A stretch of DNA of 64,000 nucleotides from Spongospora subterranea f. sp. subterranea (GCA_049724395.1 JAUGWO010000053.1:58056-122055), one strand, 5' to 3'; counted from the stretch's first letter, positions 10,197 through 20,995 are shown. A program made the numbers and translations. The notes: generated from the sequence alone by a model not told the origin.

Positions 10197-11296
10197 TCAT
10201 TGGGCGATCTTGTCGTGGCACAGCCGGGCGCCCTTCCACCGCGCGATGTTCTCGTGAATCGCGATCAGGCAGATCCCGGTCTGCGCCCATTGATTATTCA
10301 GGGTGACGAACAGGGGCAGCACGACCCGCTCGCAGAAGGCCAGCGTGGCGACGGGCGAGAACATCAGGGCCCGGTCGTCGGTGAGCTCGTCCTGCAGGAC
10401 CTGCGACCATCGACAGGCGATATCGTATGGGCGGATGACGTTGCTGACGTCGGCCGCTCGAATGATCAACTGCAGCAACATCATCGTGTCGTGCTTGAGC
10501 ACGCCCTGGCGACGATCGCGCTCCGAGAACGACGCTCGCCAAACCCCATCCAACGCGATATCCGTCGACAGAATGCATTCGATGATCTGGGCGCGTACCA
10601 GGTTCGGGTCGGGGACGTTGAGGAGGATGGCACTGTGCTTGGTGAGGTTGGCGTCCGCTCGCTCAGAGTGGTAGAGCTCGAGATTACCGGAGATGGACGC
10701 GGCGGCCGGCAGCGATGGGTGGTCGATATCGTGGAGCAGGGCGGCGATCATCAATGCCAACATGCATTGGGGCGTGATGCTGTTGATCGCGCCGCCATTG
10801 ATCAGCAGGTACATCACCATCTGAACTGAGCACAACATCAGCTCCACGCGCGACAACAACGACAACGCGACGCCGTCGCGAATAACGTACAGATGTCGAG
10901 GGCGTGATTGAAGTTGTGATACGGGTTGGAATGGCGATACTGCTGACGAATATCTTCCAGGAACACGATCAACGCCCGTCGCGGGATCGAGAACCGCTCC
11001 GTTAACTGCATCAGCGCGAACACGTCGGCGATACCCTCGATGGCGTCGTCGGCGCTCAACGACAGGGCGTCGAAATCGATGGTGAACCAGGTCGGTTTGA
11101 TCGCCACGGCCGATAGACACGTCGAGCGCCACGACGCGACGTCGTCGACGTTGGCGAGCGCCGCGTAGGACGAGCGTAGTACTTGTAGACGGGTCCAGCG
11201 ACGAACGTCGTCGACAGTTTTGAAACTGATCTCGCGAACGACGGCGTTTCGCCTTAGGATTGGTGTTGCCTGCGACGAAAACGTTGTCGTCTGCAT
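10197..11296 (-). CDS. Class I 3',5'-cyclic nucleotide phosphodiesterase
   Basis: Hydrolyses cyclic AMP and/or cyclic GMP, ending second-messenger signals. Exon 1 (11296-10891) and exon 2 (10825-10197) flank a 65-bp intron; together they give 344 residues in frame. Metal-binding motifs of the PDEase_I HD fold are present: YHNFNHALDI (around residues 127-136), LMIAALLHDIDHP and RAADVSN. No regulatory GAF, PAS or membrane domain precedes the catalytic part, so the protein is short for the family. Three differences were noted by eye: the usual His after TDxA is Asp (ILSTDIALD), the QGDxE segment is missing, and the invariant purine-binding Gln aligns with Thr (VATLAFCERVVLPLF). Activity may therefore be altered. 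The start was chosen by the ATG and a TATATTAT motif just upstream; an in-frame extension to about 11479 exists but has weaker coding character. Confidence 0.85.
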
Positions 11297-11306
11297 CGGT
11301 TCAGAT

Positions 11307-11318
11307 ACAATAATATAT
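11307..11318 (-). promoter_or_regulatory. Putative core promoter motif of the phosphodiesterase gene
   Basis: On the minus strand the sequence CGATATATTATTGTATCTG lies about 11-25 nt before the ATG at 11296. The same TATATTATTG core occurs 21-30 nt before the ATG of the ankyrin-RING gene, and a related TATATTATA lies near 13500. The distance is short for a TATA box with a normal leader, so it may be an initiator-like element or the leader may be very short. The role is inferred from recurrence only. Confidence 0.45.
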
Positions 11319-11319
11319 C

Positions 11320-13560
11320 GATTGCGCCAATCCGCGTTTGGTCGCGATCTTTTATAGAATATAAATGGGCGGTCGTGGCTGTGGGGACGATTACGCCATC
11401 GCCCCTGATATCGTGACTCAACTGGCCAGTTATGTTGACCAGATCGCCCATGTGGCAACTGGGGCCAGAGATCGTTCACCGATCAGGTGTCTGCGAAAAC
11501 GCGCGTCGATCGTTTGATGGACGACAACAACGATAACGGCGAGGGCAGTTCGATAGAGGTTCTGTTGTACGACGAGGCGCTGGCCGATTGCCAAATTACA
11601 CATGGCGACAAACGGCACTGGGTCGTGGGGTCCTCGATTGGAATGTTCAACATCAACAACCATCTTTAATTATCTGAAAATGGTCCAGATCGCGTTGATT
11701 TACCGTAACAGCGATCCCCAGCTGTAATCGCAAACGGATAAAGGGGTTAAAACAGCAATCTGCCGAACCGGAATGGCGCTCGGCAACACGTTGCAGTGGT
11801 TGTGGCCCCTGTAGCAACGCCACTCCTCCTTCCTCTTCTTGCCAGGACAATGATCGAGCTGGACGGGCTCGTGACGATAATCCAAACCCGTTCAATTCCG
11901 ACCAGCGTCACGTCCTGGGGCGGGGTCGTGTGCCGGTCGTGCTCGGGGGACGTCATCTCGTCCAGAAGCGCGGCCCGTTCATGGCGCCATGTCGCCCCGC
12001 CCGGCTGTTCGACTACTCTTCGTTGGATCGGCGCCCGCCACCTCTCTCCCGCCATTACCGGTTCCCAACGATCTGCCCATGGACCTCTCCCTTCGGTCGT
12101 ATCGCGTCCCCTCTTGGGCATACGACCACCTCCTCTAGCGATGATTCAGGCACGGGACGACCCCATTTCCCGTCGTCAAACGTTGGTCATCGCCTTCGCC
12201 TCCGAACAGTCTGGTGTAAAGCGGCGTTGGCTGTGCATTGCTGCTGGGCAATGCGCTGCGGTCGACTACCTCCTCAACGTCCAACGTCCTGGCCAGATCC
12301 GATATCTCATAACAGATTGACGCGCCGCCGCCCGACGTCCCAGGGCAGCGAACGCTCGGCGAACGTCGCTCGGAACCACCGGCGGAAACGACGCGGGAGA
12401 GGAGCAAGGACCAACATCAAGATGGCGAACAAAGGGTCACGACCTTCCCAACTGTCAACAGCGATATGTCGACAAGAAAGGGCACTGATTCCGACGATTC
12501 CGCTGACGAACGTCTGGTTTTGGGGAATTGACAGATATCCCTGTCGTTGATCCATCGTCTCAAGGAGGGTGTGGCAGGTCCAACCACACCACGTCGATGG
12601 CGAATCGTCACCAGATAGTGTCGTGTCGCGGTGATTACCCAAGTCATCGGTCGTCGTCGGATGTCGAATCGAGAGGGGTTTATTGGGATCACCGTCGGTG
12701 TCGGGGCCAGATCCGTTCGATATTCCCATTCCACATTTCTCGCTGATCGATCGTCCAGACCCGATATCGTCAATCACAGACGACGCCGCCGAATCTTATT
12801 CAGCAATTGTTTCACTAAATCACTTTTTTTCGGCGTTTTCGATCAAACGGAACAGAACTGCTGTTAGTGGGACCTGTTATGATCGAATGAAACTGGATTT
12901 CTAACGACGCCAGAACCTTTACGATATAGTCAAACGATTTCCGCAGGTTGTGATGAACATGTTCTATCCCGATCTCCATCGCCATCAAATCAGGTCCCCT
13001 TCGCCGCCGACACACTCTCATTGCTCGATATCGACAGCCATAATCGGGTCATTTCGACGAAACGTCGCTATCGTGATCGCATTCTGGTGGTAAATCCCAT
13101 CTCCCTGTTCCTCGTCGTCGCCGTCTCCCCTTCGCCATTCCGTCCACCCANNCGCCCTCGACCTCGCCACGTCGTGGTCGTTTCTCAATCCCGAAATGGT
13201 GTCGCCGATCCGGAACAGGAATATTCCCCATCGTCGACCTGGTCGTCGCCCAGATTGAGCGCTCCTCGATCCGCCGTCGCCGACGACACCGCAACGCCCC
13301 GGCCCCATAATACAATCGCGATCGCGGCCGCCGATTGATCTTGGGAGCGAACGTCAGCTCCAACACCGGATCGTGAACGGAGGAACACACGACGACGCCA
13401 AAGGGCGGGTGAGGGCGAAGCCATAATGAGATCGCCACCGATATTTGATGGCGCTGATGACCACAGAAAGACACCCGATATCGCAAAACCAATATAATAT
13501 ATCGTCAGCGCGTTTTGCGGTTTATTTTAATCTATCGATCACCGTTCTCTCTGAGGACGA
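11320..13560. other. GC-rich stretch with unresolved ORFs and a 2-base assembly gap
   Basis: Many overlapping ORFs on both strands, none with a family signature. The best minus-strand candidates are 12777-12307 (starts MIDDIGSGRSISEKCGMGIS, contains FVSGIVGISALSC and LFAILMLVLAPLP, possible membrane segments) and 12407-12135 in another frame (ISDLARTLDVEEVVDRS), which may be parts of one spliced or broken gene. On the plus strand, 11487-11669 encodes 60 residues ending VVGSSIGMFNINNHL. A minus-strand ORF near 13490-13050 follows a TATATTAT motif but crosses two undetermined bases (13151-13152), which prevents a firm reading. Real genes probably exist here; their structures cannot be settled by eye. 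Confidence 0.35.
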
Positions 13561-13584
13561 AGGGCGATCTCCCTCACTCTCTCT

Positions 13585-15536
13585 CTACAGTGTCGACAGC
13601 TGTGATATGATCGTGTCGACCTGATCGTGGCAGGTCAGGCAGCGCGTCGACCGCCGTCGTCTGCGATCGGACCCGCAGGCGACGCACAGGCCAACGTGGC
13701 GGCACGTCGCCAGCGCCACCGACGCCCTAGCGCCATCGCACCGGAAACAGATCCCGTTCTTGGCGACGTGCTGGGCGACGTCGGTCACGGTCGTCATCGT
13801 CGTCACCACGGTCGTCGTCGTCGCCGTCGCCGTCGACCCGACGCCGATCGTGACCGACTCCGGTTCGATGTCGAGAACCGGTCGCGAACGGTGAAGGAGA
13901 TCGGCGACCCCAGGGATGATCATCTCGTTCATGACCGATCGCCCCCGGTAGACCCATTGCAGCTCGCGCTGGATCCGCGCCCGCTGCTCGATCACCCCGT
14001 CGAAGTCGCGATTCGCGTCCAGGCGCTGTTGCGCCAGGTCCAGCACCACGCCCACGTCCTCGATCAGGACGCGGTCGCGCTCGATCCGCCGCACCAGGTC
14101 CCTGATCCGGTCGCGGATCGCGATCCGCTCGGCGACAATCGCGTTCAGCGTCTCCAGGTCGGATTCGACGCGATTGACGTCGGTGACGTCGGCGACGGCG
14201 TTGGTCAACAGAGCGTGATTGGCGTGGCGTTGGGCGATCAGATCGGGCAGTTGATCGCGAACGATCGCGCGCAGCGCGTGCGTCTCGACGCCGACCAGGT
14301 ACGTCTCGGACAGGCCCTGGCGATAGTGGTCGATCGCCAGTCGAACGTGGTCGGGCGTCATCCGCCGATCGGGGTCGAGTTGCACGGCCACGACGCCGCC
14401 GAACGAGATCACGTCGCCCGACACGAAGCGGATCGGCTCCTCGTAGCCGAACGTGTGCAGGATGGGCGACACCCGCTTCCGCAGCCACACGTTCCGTCGG
14501 CGGCGCAGGCGGACCTGGATCCCATCGCGCGACAACGCGATACGAACGCGGATCGACCCTGATCGGACCAGACCATCTCCACAATGAGTTCAACGGCCGA
14601 CAATTGACAGCTGAATTTGAAAACGGAGAAATTCGTTGTGAAGCACAAACACGAAAGGTTTCGAAATGGGGAACGGAAATACTTTGAAAACAGATTGTGA
14701 AATTGAAACAAAAAAACGAGAAATTTGTTTTGGTTTTTCGTGAAAATACAAAACGTGAAGTGATCTGGACCTTGATCGTGATTCAATGCCGATAACATAA
14801 TCCCGGTGACGCCCTTATCGATCATGATCTTGGCGGCGATCGCCCGATCAACGGCCTCGCGCAGGACCGGATCGCCGGCCATCTGTCGCCGGACACACCC
14901 GCTCCCGTATCCGGCCAGGACCAGGGCCTGGACCGCCCGGTAATGTCGCCGACCGGCGCCCAGGTAAACGGGGCAAAACCGCTGCGCGCAGCGCCGCCGT
15001 CGATCGGATTGCTGCGCCGCCAACAGCACCGCCAGCGTGGCGATGGCGTCGTTGGCGGACGCGACGCGGATCGCGATCGCCAGCGATCGCGTCCACCCGT
15101 TCAGGATGAGGGCGCGAATCACGGTGAAGTGATCGCGACTCGCCGCCAACATCATGGCGCTCCAGCCGCGGTTGTCGCGAACGTCGCCGTCGACGCCCGA
15201 CTGCAGGAGCCACAGGACCAGATCGAGGTGACCGGCTTCGGCGGCGATGTGGATCAGGCGCCACCCGTGACGATTGCACGAATTCAGGTCGAAGCGGTCG
15301 GGGGATTGTGACACGATCCGCTTGAGGGAGTGGAGGTCGCCGCGCCCGGCCAGCAGGAGGGCGTTGGCGAACAGGTTCCGGTTGATCGTGGCGATCGAGC
15401 GGCGCTCGGGCGACGACGTCGCTGACGACGAGCGCGCCGATATCGAGCGGAAACTGTCGCCGATGATGAGCTGGTAGGAGGAGCGGCGCGGGTTGTGATC
15501 GGGACGGGACCGGGATGGGTCATCGCCACCGGTCAT
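13585..15536 (-). CDS. Ankyrin-repeat protein with C-terminal RING finger (candidate E3 ubiquitin ligase)
   Basis: Likely a RING-type ubiquitin ligase that picks substrates through ankyrin repeats. Exon 1 (15536-14771) encodes ankyrin-type units such as NRHGWRLIHIAAEAGHLDLV and NRGWSAMMLAASRDHFTVIR. Exon 2 (14558-13585) encodes a middle region with possible coiled coil (ETLNAIVAERIAIRDRIRDL and following) and a final C3HC4 RING: CFRC, then CRHVGLCVAC, then CLTC, ending VDTIISQLSTL. The 212-bp AT-rich intron (14559-14770) keeps frame when spliced after CACGATCAAG and before GGTCGATCC, giving 579 residues. An alternative acceptor after TTCAG at about 14610 leads into an Arg-rich frame and was rejected. 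Ankyrin plus RING resembles XB3/MIB-like ligases in layout only. Treating the two halves as one gene is inferred from frame and phase. Confidence 0.75.
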
Positions 15537-15555
15537 CGCTTTGGTCGTCGAATAA

Positions 15556-15568
15556 ACAATAATATACT
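15556..15568 (-). promoter_or_regulatory. Putative core promoter motif of the ankyrin-RING gene
   Basis: The minus strand reads ACAGTATATTATTGTTTATT about 20-35 nt before the ATG at 15536. The TATATTATTG core is shared with the phosphodiesterase gene. Function is inferred from this recurrence. Confidence 0.45.
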
Positions 15569-15599
15569 GTGTGTGAGAGAGGGCGGCGATTGACTCCTT

Positions 15600-16115
15600 T
15601 TGACGCGATTAGGGGTTCGATGGCGCCATGACTCATCGCCCGAGGACCCATCTCGCTCTCTCTCTCTCTGTCGCTCTCGCTCCCGCTCCCTCTTCACACC
15701 ACCCAGATCATCAACGACGACCGATGACGCCACCACAATTGCACAGAACGTCGCCACATTTGATCGCCGTATCGACATGTGTTGGGGAATGACCCGAAGA
15801 AGGAGTCGATGATCCCCGGTCTCGTCATTGTCGTGCGATACCCTTTATCATATCGATATCGATTATCCGGAACCAGATTCGATCAGTCGTCGCCACTCAT
15901 CAATCGCATCTGGTTTCCCAATCCCCACCGCTGTCACACGTGTCGTCTGTCGTTGTTCGATTGACAGATCGTGATCAATCCCAAATGTTGTTTGATTGAC
16001 CAGTGCGATTCCGACTCCCGATCGTGTGTGTTTCCGTCCCCCCGGTCACTATTCTAATCCCGTCCGTTATCCTATTTCTAATCACCACCACCGCCGCCAA
16101 TTTAATCCCCAAAAC
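15600..16115. other. Intergenic, divergent upstream region with CT-rich microsatellite
   Basis: The stretch separates the minus-strand ankyrin-RING gene from the plus-strand membrane-protein gene. It contains a pyrimidine-rich run at about 15654-15692 (CTCTCTCTCTCTGTCGCTCT and similar) and several ATCGATATCGAT words near 15850. No gene is supported. Confidence 0.5.
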
Positions 16116-16563
16116 ATGGTCCGATCGTCGTGTTGCGTGTTCTGGTCGTTGGAGCTGAGCGTGGTCGTGTCGTCGTTCGTGGACCTGGCCGGGGGTATTC
16201 GCCAACGCGTTCCTGTTGACGGGGGTGTGGAGTGCCGACCAGCGCGACACCCTGCGCCAGAAGATCACGATAGACCCGTTGATGTACTCCCTGGTCGTCT
16301 CCACCATCGCCCTCTGTTTCTCGTCGGTCGCCGCCATCGTCGCGCTGCGCTCGCGAACGCAGCTGTTCACGTTCGTGGCGAAACAGGCCAAGTTTGTGGC
16401 GATCGTGACGACGTTCGTGTCGGGCGCGATGTGGCTCGTCCCCCGATGGGATTTCCTTGGCGCCTGGGGGTATCTGATCGCCGTCCTGTTCGTTGCCACG
16501 TTCATCTCGATATTCCCCCTGATCCAGCTCCACAAAGCGGTCGCCAAACGCCTTCTACTCTGA
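16116..16563 (+). pseudogene. Four-helix membrane protein, one frame break in a G run
   Basis: An ATG at 16116 opens MVRSSCCVFWSLELSVVVSS, a hydrophobic first helix. At the GGGGG run near 16192 the frame shifts by one base. The continuing frame reads VFANAFLLTGVWS, then a second helix (MYSLVVSTIALCFSSVAAIV), a third (FVAIVTTFVSGAMWLVP) and a fourth (GYLIAVLFVATFISIFPLIQ), ending at 16563. AATAAA follows 8 bp after the stop. One fewer G would restore a single protein of about 148 residues, so this may be a sequencing error rather than a real mutation. The four-helix layout resembles small tetraspan proteins, but no family is recognised. Confidence 0.6.
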
Positions 16564-16908
16564 TTCCAATAAACAAAAATAATATGGGCGACGTCATCTT
16601 CACAGCGTGTGTTGTTCCCTGAAAACAACAGCGGAATTCGACGGAACAGAGGTCGCGATGTCCTGTTCGGATTGGTTAAGGGCAAATGGCGATAAAGGAT
16701 GTGATTAACGAATGTGTTTTCAACAACGGTAATGACGATAACGGGCACTGATTCAACAACCGATTGACGTCAAGAACAACCCCACCACGGCAACGATTCC
16801 GATGTGTCCTGTCGACGTCGTTCACAGGAGAGGACGACGAGGGAGGGCGTTGGTCCTGGATTTGGCGTCGGAGATCGAGGACCGATATAGATTGTATCTT
16901 TATTGCTC

Positions 16909-18030
16909 TCACTGAGTTCTGTTTGTTGACGACGTGGCGCCCTCGTCATCGTCCGAGATCGTCGCCGCGCTCGAGCTCTCGTCGTCGCCGTTCAACAGGC
17001 GCCGCGACGACCGCTCCCGTTGCCGCCACGACGACGACGCCATATTCCTCTCGACGGCGGCTACCTCCTCCCCGCCGCCGACGTTCGAGCAGCACGGCAT
17101 CCACGATAACGGCCACGACGACGTGATCGGGCGATGACGCGACTCCTGTTCCGCCTCCACCTCGGTCGCCGTCGTCGGGACCGAACTCGCTCCGCCCAGA
17201 TTGAGCTCGTCGATCTCGGCGTAGCGGTGGAGGCGGGTCGGTTTGACGTTGTCGATGCGGTTGAGGAGTTGTGTGGACGTTTTCGACGACGGGTGGCGAT
17301 GGACCGTCGCCAACATCGACGACAGCGTTGGATGAACGGGCGACGATGTCTCCGCCGACGACGACAGACCGGGCGACATCGGCGCGTGATGATTATCGGC
17401 CGGAACAACGCTGCGATCCTCGGGGATCGTCTCCAGACTCCAGGGCGATTCGCCAACGGATTTCGGCGGCGGTCGCGGGAAACTCACGCGGATGTTGTCG
17501 ACGTCGACGGATTCGCCCCGCGACGACGACGGTTTCTTCTTGCCGATCGTGGGGAGTTTGGGGCGGGACAGGATCTGGTAGGCGGCGGCGTCCTCCCCGT
17601 TATCGGGGGATGAAAGAGAAGGGCGCATCTCCATTCCTGGAGGGATTAAGGGCGGCCGCGGCGGCGGTGGCGGTGGCGCTCTCTCTCTCTCCCAATCTCG
17701 GGATGATTTGTGTTGTCGTGTCGTCCCCCCCCCGGGTTCGATCACCTGTACCCTCTGGTCCAGGTCGAATATCATGATCGGGTGATCACGAGGACGGGCG
17801 ACGATATTTGGGCCCGACGTCGATGGTTGAACATGTCCTCTCTCGGGCAACACATCGTCCTTTGTTATGATCGCGATTCCGTCCATGAATAAATTGTGAC
17901 GGTGTCGACGACCGTCCAATGTCTCCATTACTTCAAGGTCTTCCTTCGTGACCAATCGTAGTTTGTCTGTTGTTCGTGGTCGTTTATCATCGTCAGACGC
18001 GAGTTCCGTTGCGGAGATCGCGATGTTCAT
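16909..18030 (-). CDS. Disordered proline- and serine-rich protein of unknown function
   Basis: A single exon of 373 codons from ATG at 18030. The N-terminus (MNIAISATELASDDDKRPRT) is acidic and basic in turn. The middle has a proline run (APPPPPPRPPLIPPG near residues 117-131) and serine-rich blocks, and the end is rich in Ser, Arg and Asp (SSSAATISDDDEGATSS). No signal peptide or folded domain is visible; MPCCSN near residue 320 could be a short cysteine patch. Proline runs of this type can bind SH3, WW or profilin partners, which is only a possibility. The antisense frames also stay open because of GC bias, but this one is longest and has an ATG. It converges on the membrane-protein gene upstream. 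Confidence 0.55.
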   Translation of the reverse strand: MNIAISATELASDDDKRPRTTDKLRLVTKEDLEVMETLDGRRHRHNLFMDGIAIITKDDVLPERGHVQPSTSGPNIVARPRDHPIMIFDLDQRVQVIEPGGGTTRQHKSSRDWERERAPPPPPPRPPLIPPGMEMRPSLSSPDNGEDAAAYQILSRPKLPTIGKKKPSSSRGESVDVDNIRVSFPRPPPKSVGESPWSLETIPEDRSVVPADNHHAPMSPGLSSSAETSSPVHPTLSSMLATVHRHPSSKTSTQLLNRIDNVKPTRLHRYAEIDELNLGGASSVPTTATEVEAEQESRHRPITSSWPLSWMPCCSNVGGGEEVAAVERNMASSSWRQRERSSRRLLNGDDESSSAATISDDDEGATSSTNRTQ

Positions 18031-18039
18031 TCGGGTTTC

Positions 18040-20230
18040 CGCTAATAGTTTCTGCCACTCCCACGAACGTCATTCCTGGAATGTTAATCTGCCGCGAACA
18101 GGCGAACACTGTTTTGACACAATCCTAGTTCAGGACCAGGGTATATCCGAGGAGGAGGACGGTTATCGCCTTGAGGTCAATCAACAGCAACGCCCTTGAC
18201 ATATCGTGTCATCCAACGCCATGTCGTGGACCACGTCAACGGCGCTGGGAATGCGGTTGGCGACTCAGCTGCTGTTTCCGTTGCTGTTTGACCCGTTGGA
18301 CATTTCGACGGGAATTCCAGGAGACCGGTCGGGAACTCGCTTCATCGACGGAATCGTCCAGCGTTGGGCGAGAGATGTGCCGAAATTGGGGCTCTGGACG
18401 CGATATCTGGCGTGGAGAACAACAATGGTCGACCTCCCATCGACACACGCCGCCCCATATCGAATCGCATCTCGTGGGCGCCTGTGCTCGTTCCCCTCAA
18501 TCCTGGTTGACCATTCCTGGAGTTCGAGTTGAACAGCGTTCGTTAGTTTCGGTATATGGAGAGCACTCTCAGCAAGTTAACAGGTGGTGCTCAGTTCACT
18601 GGTGGAAACTGCTGGTTTGGGCCGGGACTAAATCATCGTTAAGGCGGGAGATGTTCGTTCGTTGGGATTGGGTCAGATGGGCTGTGTTGTCCCCGAAAAA
18701 GGGGAATCTCGGTCCGTTTCACGAATGGCGCCCCGTTCCCATCACCCGTTTCGAACGCGGTTGTGCAACAGGACTGAGGCCCGGGAGTGTCTCGACAACA
18801 ATATAGGGCGATACGAAGGTTAAGAACCCAAAGGAACTCCCGATAGTTTCATGGGCGACGGAGCTGAACCACCAATGAACGTTGATCGATTATCTGATTG
18901 TCCATCGGTTGATGTCGTCACCTCATTTCCCAATATGATCTTTTTTTCGATTCCATTGTGTGGAGCTGTGCAATGACGTCCAGATGGCGTCCGGAACTAA
19001 CGGAGACGCGTCTGGCCGTAAAACCCCACGATCGCGATCTCTACCGGAACGCGGAAATGGCGACGGCAACGGAAAGTTGGAGGTCAATCAGCGTTGTGTT
19101 GGGTTTCCACATGGCGTTCGGCGAACTACCCACATTGATCGCCCCGGTTACCTGGTGAAAATACCAACGGTTTGACCTGTCGACGTTAGATAGAGGTAGA
19201 AGATCGGGGTTCAACATCGATTATGATATTTGAACACCAGCGCCTTTCTGTGATACAATCCATAATCGCCCCCTTCAGAGAAACTTTGTTTGATCGCGGT
19301 CGAAAGTCAGCCGAACTTGCCAACACAGCGAGTCTGGAAGGCGTTCTTGTGACTGTCGTTAAGTCATCTTGAATCTTAACGACACGGGCGCAATGGCGCC
19401 GGGCATCTGTTTCGATCAGGTTTCTGCTCAAATTGTCGATCACAACGTGTTCCACCAACGCAAAACGCTAATCACATTGATTGTGGTAGAGGGTGTTAGC
19501 GATATCGAACACGAACTGGATCACGAATATCATCCGTTTTCAGATGGGAAACTGACACCGCACCTGATCCGATGGAGGATCCGGTCAGAACTGGGGAGAT
19601 TTGGAGATACAGAACCGCTCTGATGATCCCCAGAGCTACACCAAGTCTGATAACGTTCGGCAATATGTCGGGACATGTCCGGTCAATCGAGACGATCTCC
19701 CCATGTTGTAATATCGGTCTCCTCGGTTGGGCGTCGCCGTGTCGCACCTGGCTCAATCGCTCTGGAAGTCAACGTCGTGACCTGATCTGGTCGTCGTGAT
19801 CGAGATTCGTGTTCCGCCAAAGTGATCAACTGTTGTTCGCGTTGATCCGCTCGAACATGCGATTGCTCGCCAACCACTGCAGGAAATCGGTTGGACCACG
19901 AGAGAATTGGCTGACTATTGGTACTGGATCTCGGATTCGGGAATCGAATCCGACGATCGAAACCCTGAGCTGAAAATCGCGCTCGATCGTCCGCCGATGA
20001 CGATTTGTGAATCCGGAATGGGTTGTAGTTGTGACGACTCTTCGGCCATGCGAATAACGCGACCTTGGCCAGTGTCAACACCGGCGATTCCAGTCGATCG
20101 ATGACGATCGTCGCGCCACACTCGAGAGAGATTCCATCAGGAACATTCCCCGACGTCGCAACCAGCCGATGGAACATCGGAAGCGTCGGGGGCGGCAGAA
20201 AAGACCTGGTGGCAATGGCCCATCAGCTCG
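18040..20230. other. No confident gene; possible relics
   Basis: GC falls gradually through this region. Several ORFs of 60-210 codons exist on both strands (for example 18171-18806 and 19907-20104 on the plus strand, 20177-19683 on the minus), but none has a domain, signal peptide or sensible intron structure. A short match around 19238-19262 (GCCTTTCTGTGATACAATCC) resembles the 3' flank of the secreted repeat gene at about 34569-34590, so an older copy of that locus may have decayed here. Confidence 0.4.
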
Positions 20231-20254
20231 GTGCAACCTCCGGGGGGGTTTATC

Positions 20255-20740
20255 ATGGAATTTCAACTGAGATTATCACGTGATTTACTGGCTGTCGCCG
20301 CTTTTGTCATCGCCATTCCTTCGATCGGTCATCCGATGACGAACACATTCTGCTGTTGTCGACAGTTTGTATTGATTGATCGGCACGATAACACTTTGCG
20401 ATTCTCATCGCCATTGACACAGGCAACGTTGAGCGAGATTGACGCCTACAACCAGGTCGAGAACTCAATCCGTCAAATGGCGTCGGAATCGGCCCGAAGT
20501 CTAACGGCGATTCTGAGCCCTTGTTCACTTGATGTGTCTGATGCGAAACTGGGCGATACTTTGTCAAAGCGTTGCGGCAACTAGTGCACGATGTGGAGTT
20601 TTGTCATCCCCCCGAACGAACATGGCGGAGCGGTCAAGGATTCAGTGTTGCTTCATCAGTGGTCTGCTGGCACTTCCCATGATCACTTCACAAACTGAGC
20701 CATCGTATCCTCGAAATATCGTCTGGCTTTCCTGCTTTGC
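20255..20740 (+). pseudogene. Broken paralogue of the secreted three-repeat protein
   Basis: An open frame starting MEFQLRLSRDLLAVAAFVIA has a hydrophobic, signal-like N-terminus. It then reads NQVENSIRQMASESARSLTA with ILSPCSLDVSD, matching the repeat core of the intact gene at 32901 (for example RQMALTCAQSLSD and ILLPCSRTVSGD). The frame ends early; one base over, the match continues as RYFVKALRQLVHDVEF, then HPPERTW, which lines up with QYFVKTFDAILVKVVSQAPEN. So one frameshift separates the halves, near 20555. Only one repeat is present. The 3' flank (20871-20990) also resembles the flank of the intact gene, so the locus arose by duplication of a segment, not only of the coding part. Confidence 0.65.
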
Positions 20741-20870
20741 CAGCTCCATTGGGATCTAAGTGGTGTCGGTCTGGTAATCGTGTATAGATTGTGAATGAAA
20801 ATGGGCCAAACAATAAATAGTTCAAGTCAGGAGCATTTGATCAATGCCGGTTTGGTTTGCAATGGAGGTG

Positions 20871-20995
20871 CAGATTATTGCATAGGTTATCTGGTTCGAT
20901 TCTTTCGGTTCGACGAGCGACGTAGATAGAACAAATTGAGCATTCAGGACCTAATTTGGGATTGAACGCCAACAACTGTTATGATTCAATAGGTC
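20871..20995. repeat. 3' flank shared with the secreted repeat gene
   Basis: The sequence from TGCAGATTATTGCAT to GGATTGAACGCC matches 34463-34580, downstream of the intact secreted gene, at roughly 70% by eye. Shared words include TGCAGATTATTGCA and TATCTGGTT. This supports segmental duplication of the locus. The direction is the same in both places. Confidence 0.6.

Noticed and set aside
10200-10829. Plus-strand ORF of 209 codons opposite the phosphodiesterase
   Set aside because: It mirrors the conserved PDE exon on the minus strand and has no domain of its own.
13627-14593. Long ORFs overlapping the ankyrin-RING gene (13627-14562 plus; 14593-13727 minus)
   Set aside because: They are Arg/Pro/Asp-rich shadows caused by GC bias; the RING motifs lie in another frame.
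15975-16748. Minus-strand ORF of 257 codons opposite the four-helix protein
   Set aside because: The hydrophobic-helix pattern and the AATAAA support the plus strand; this frame is a shadow.
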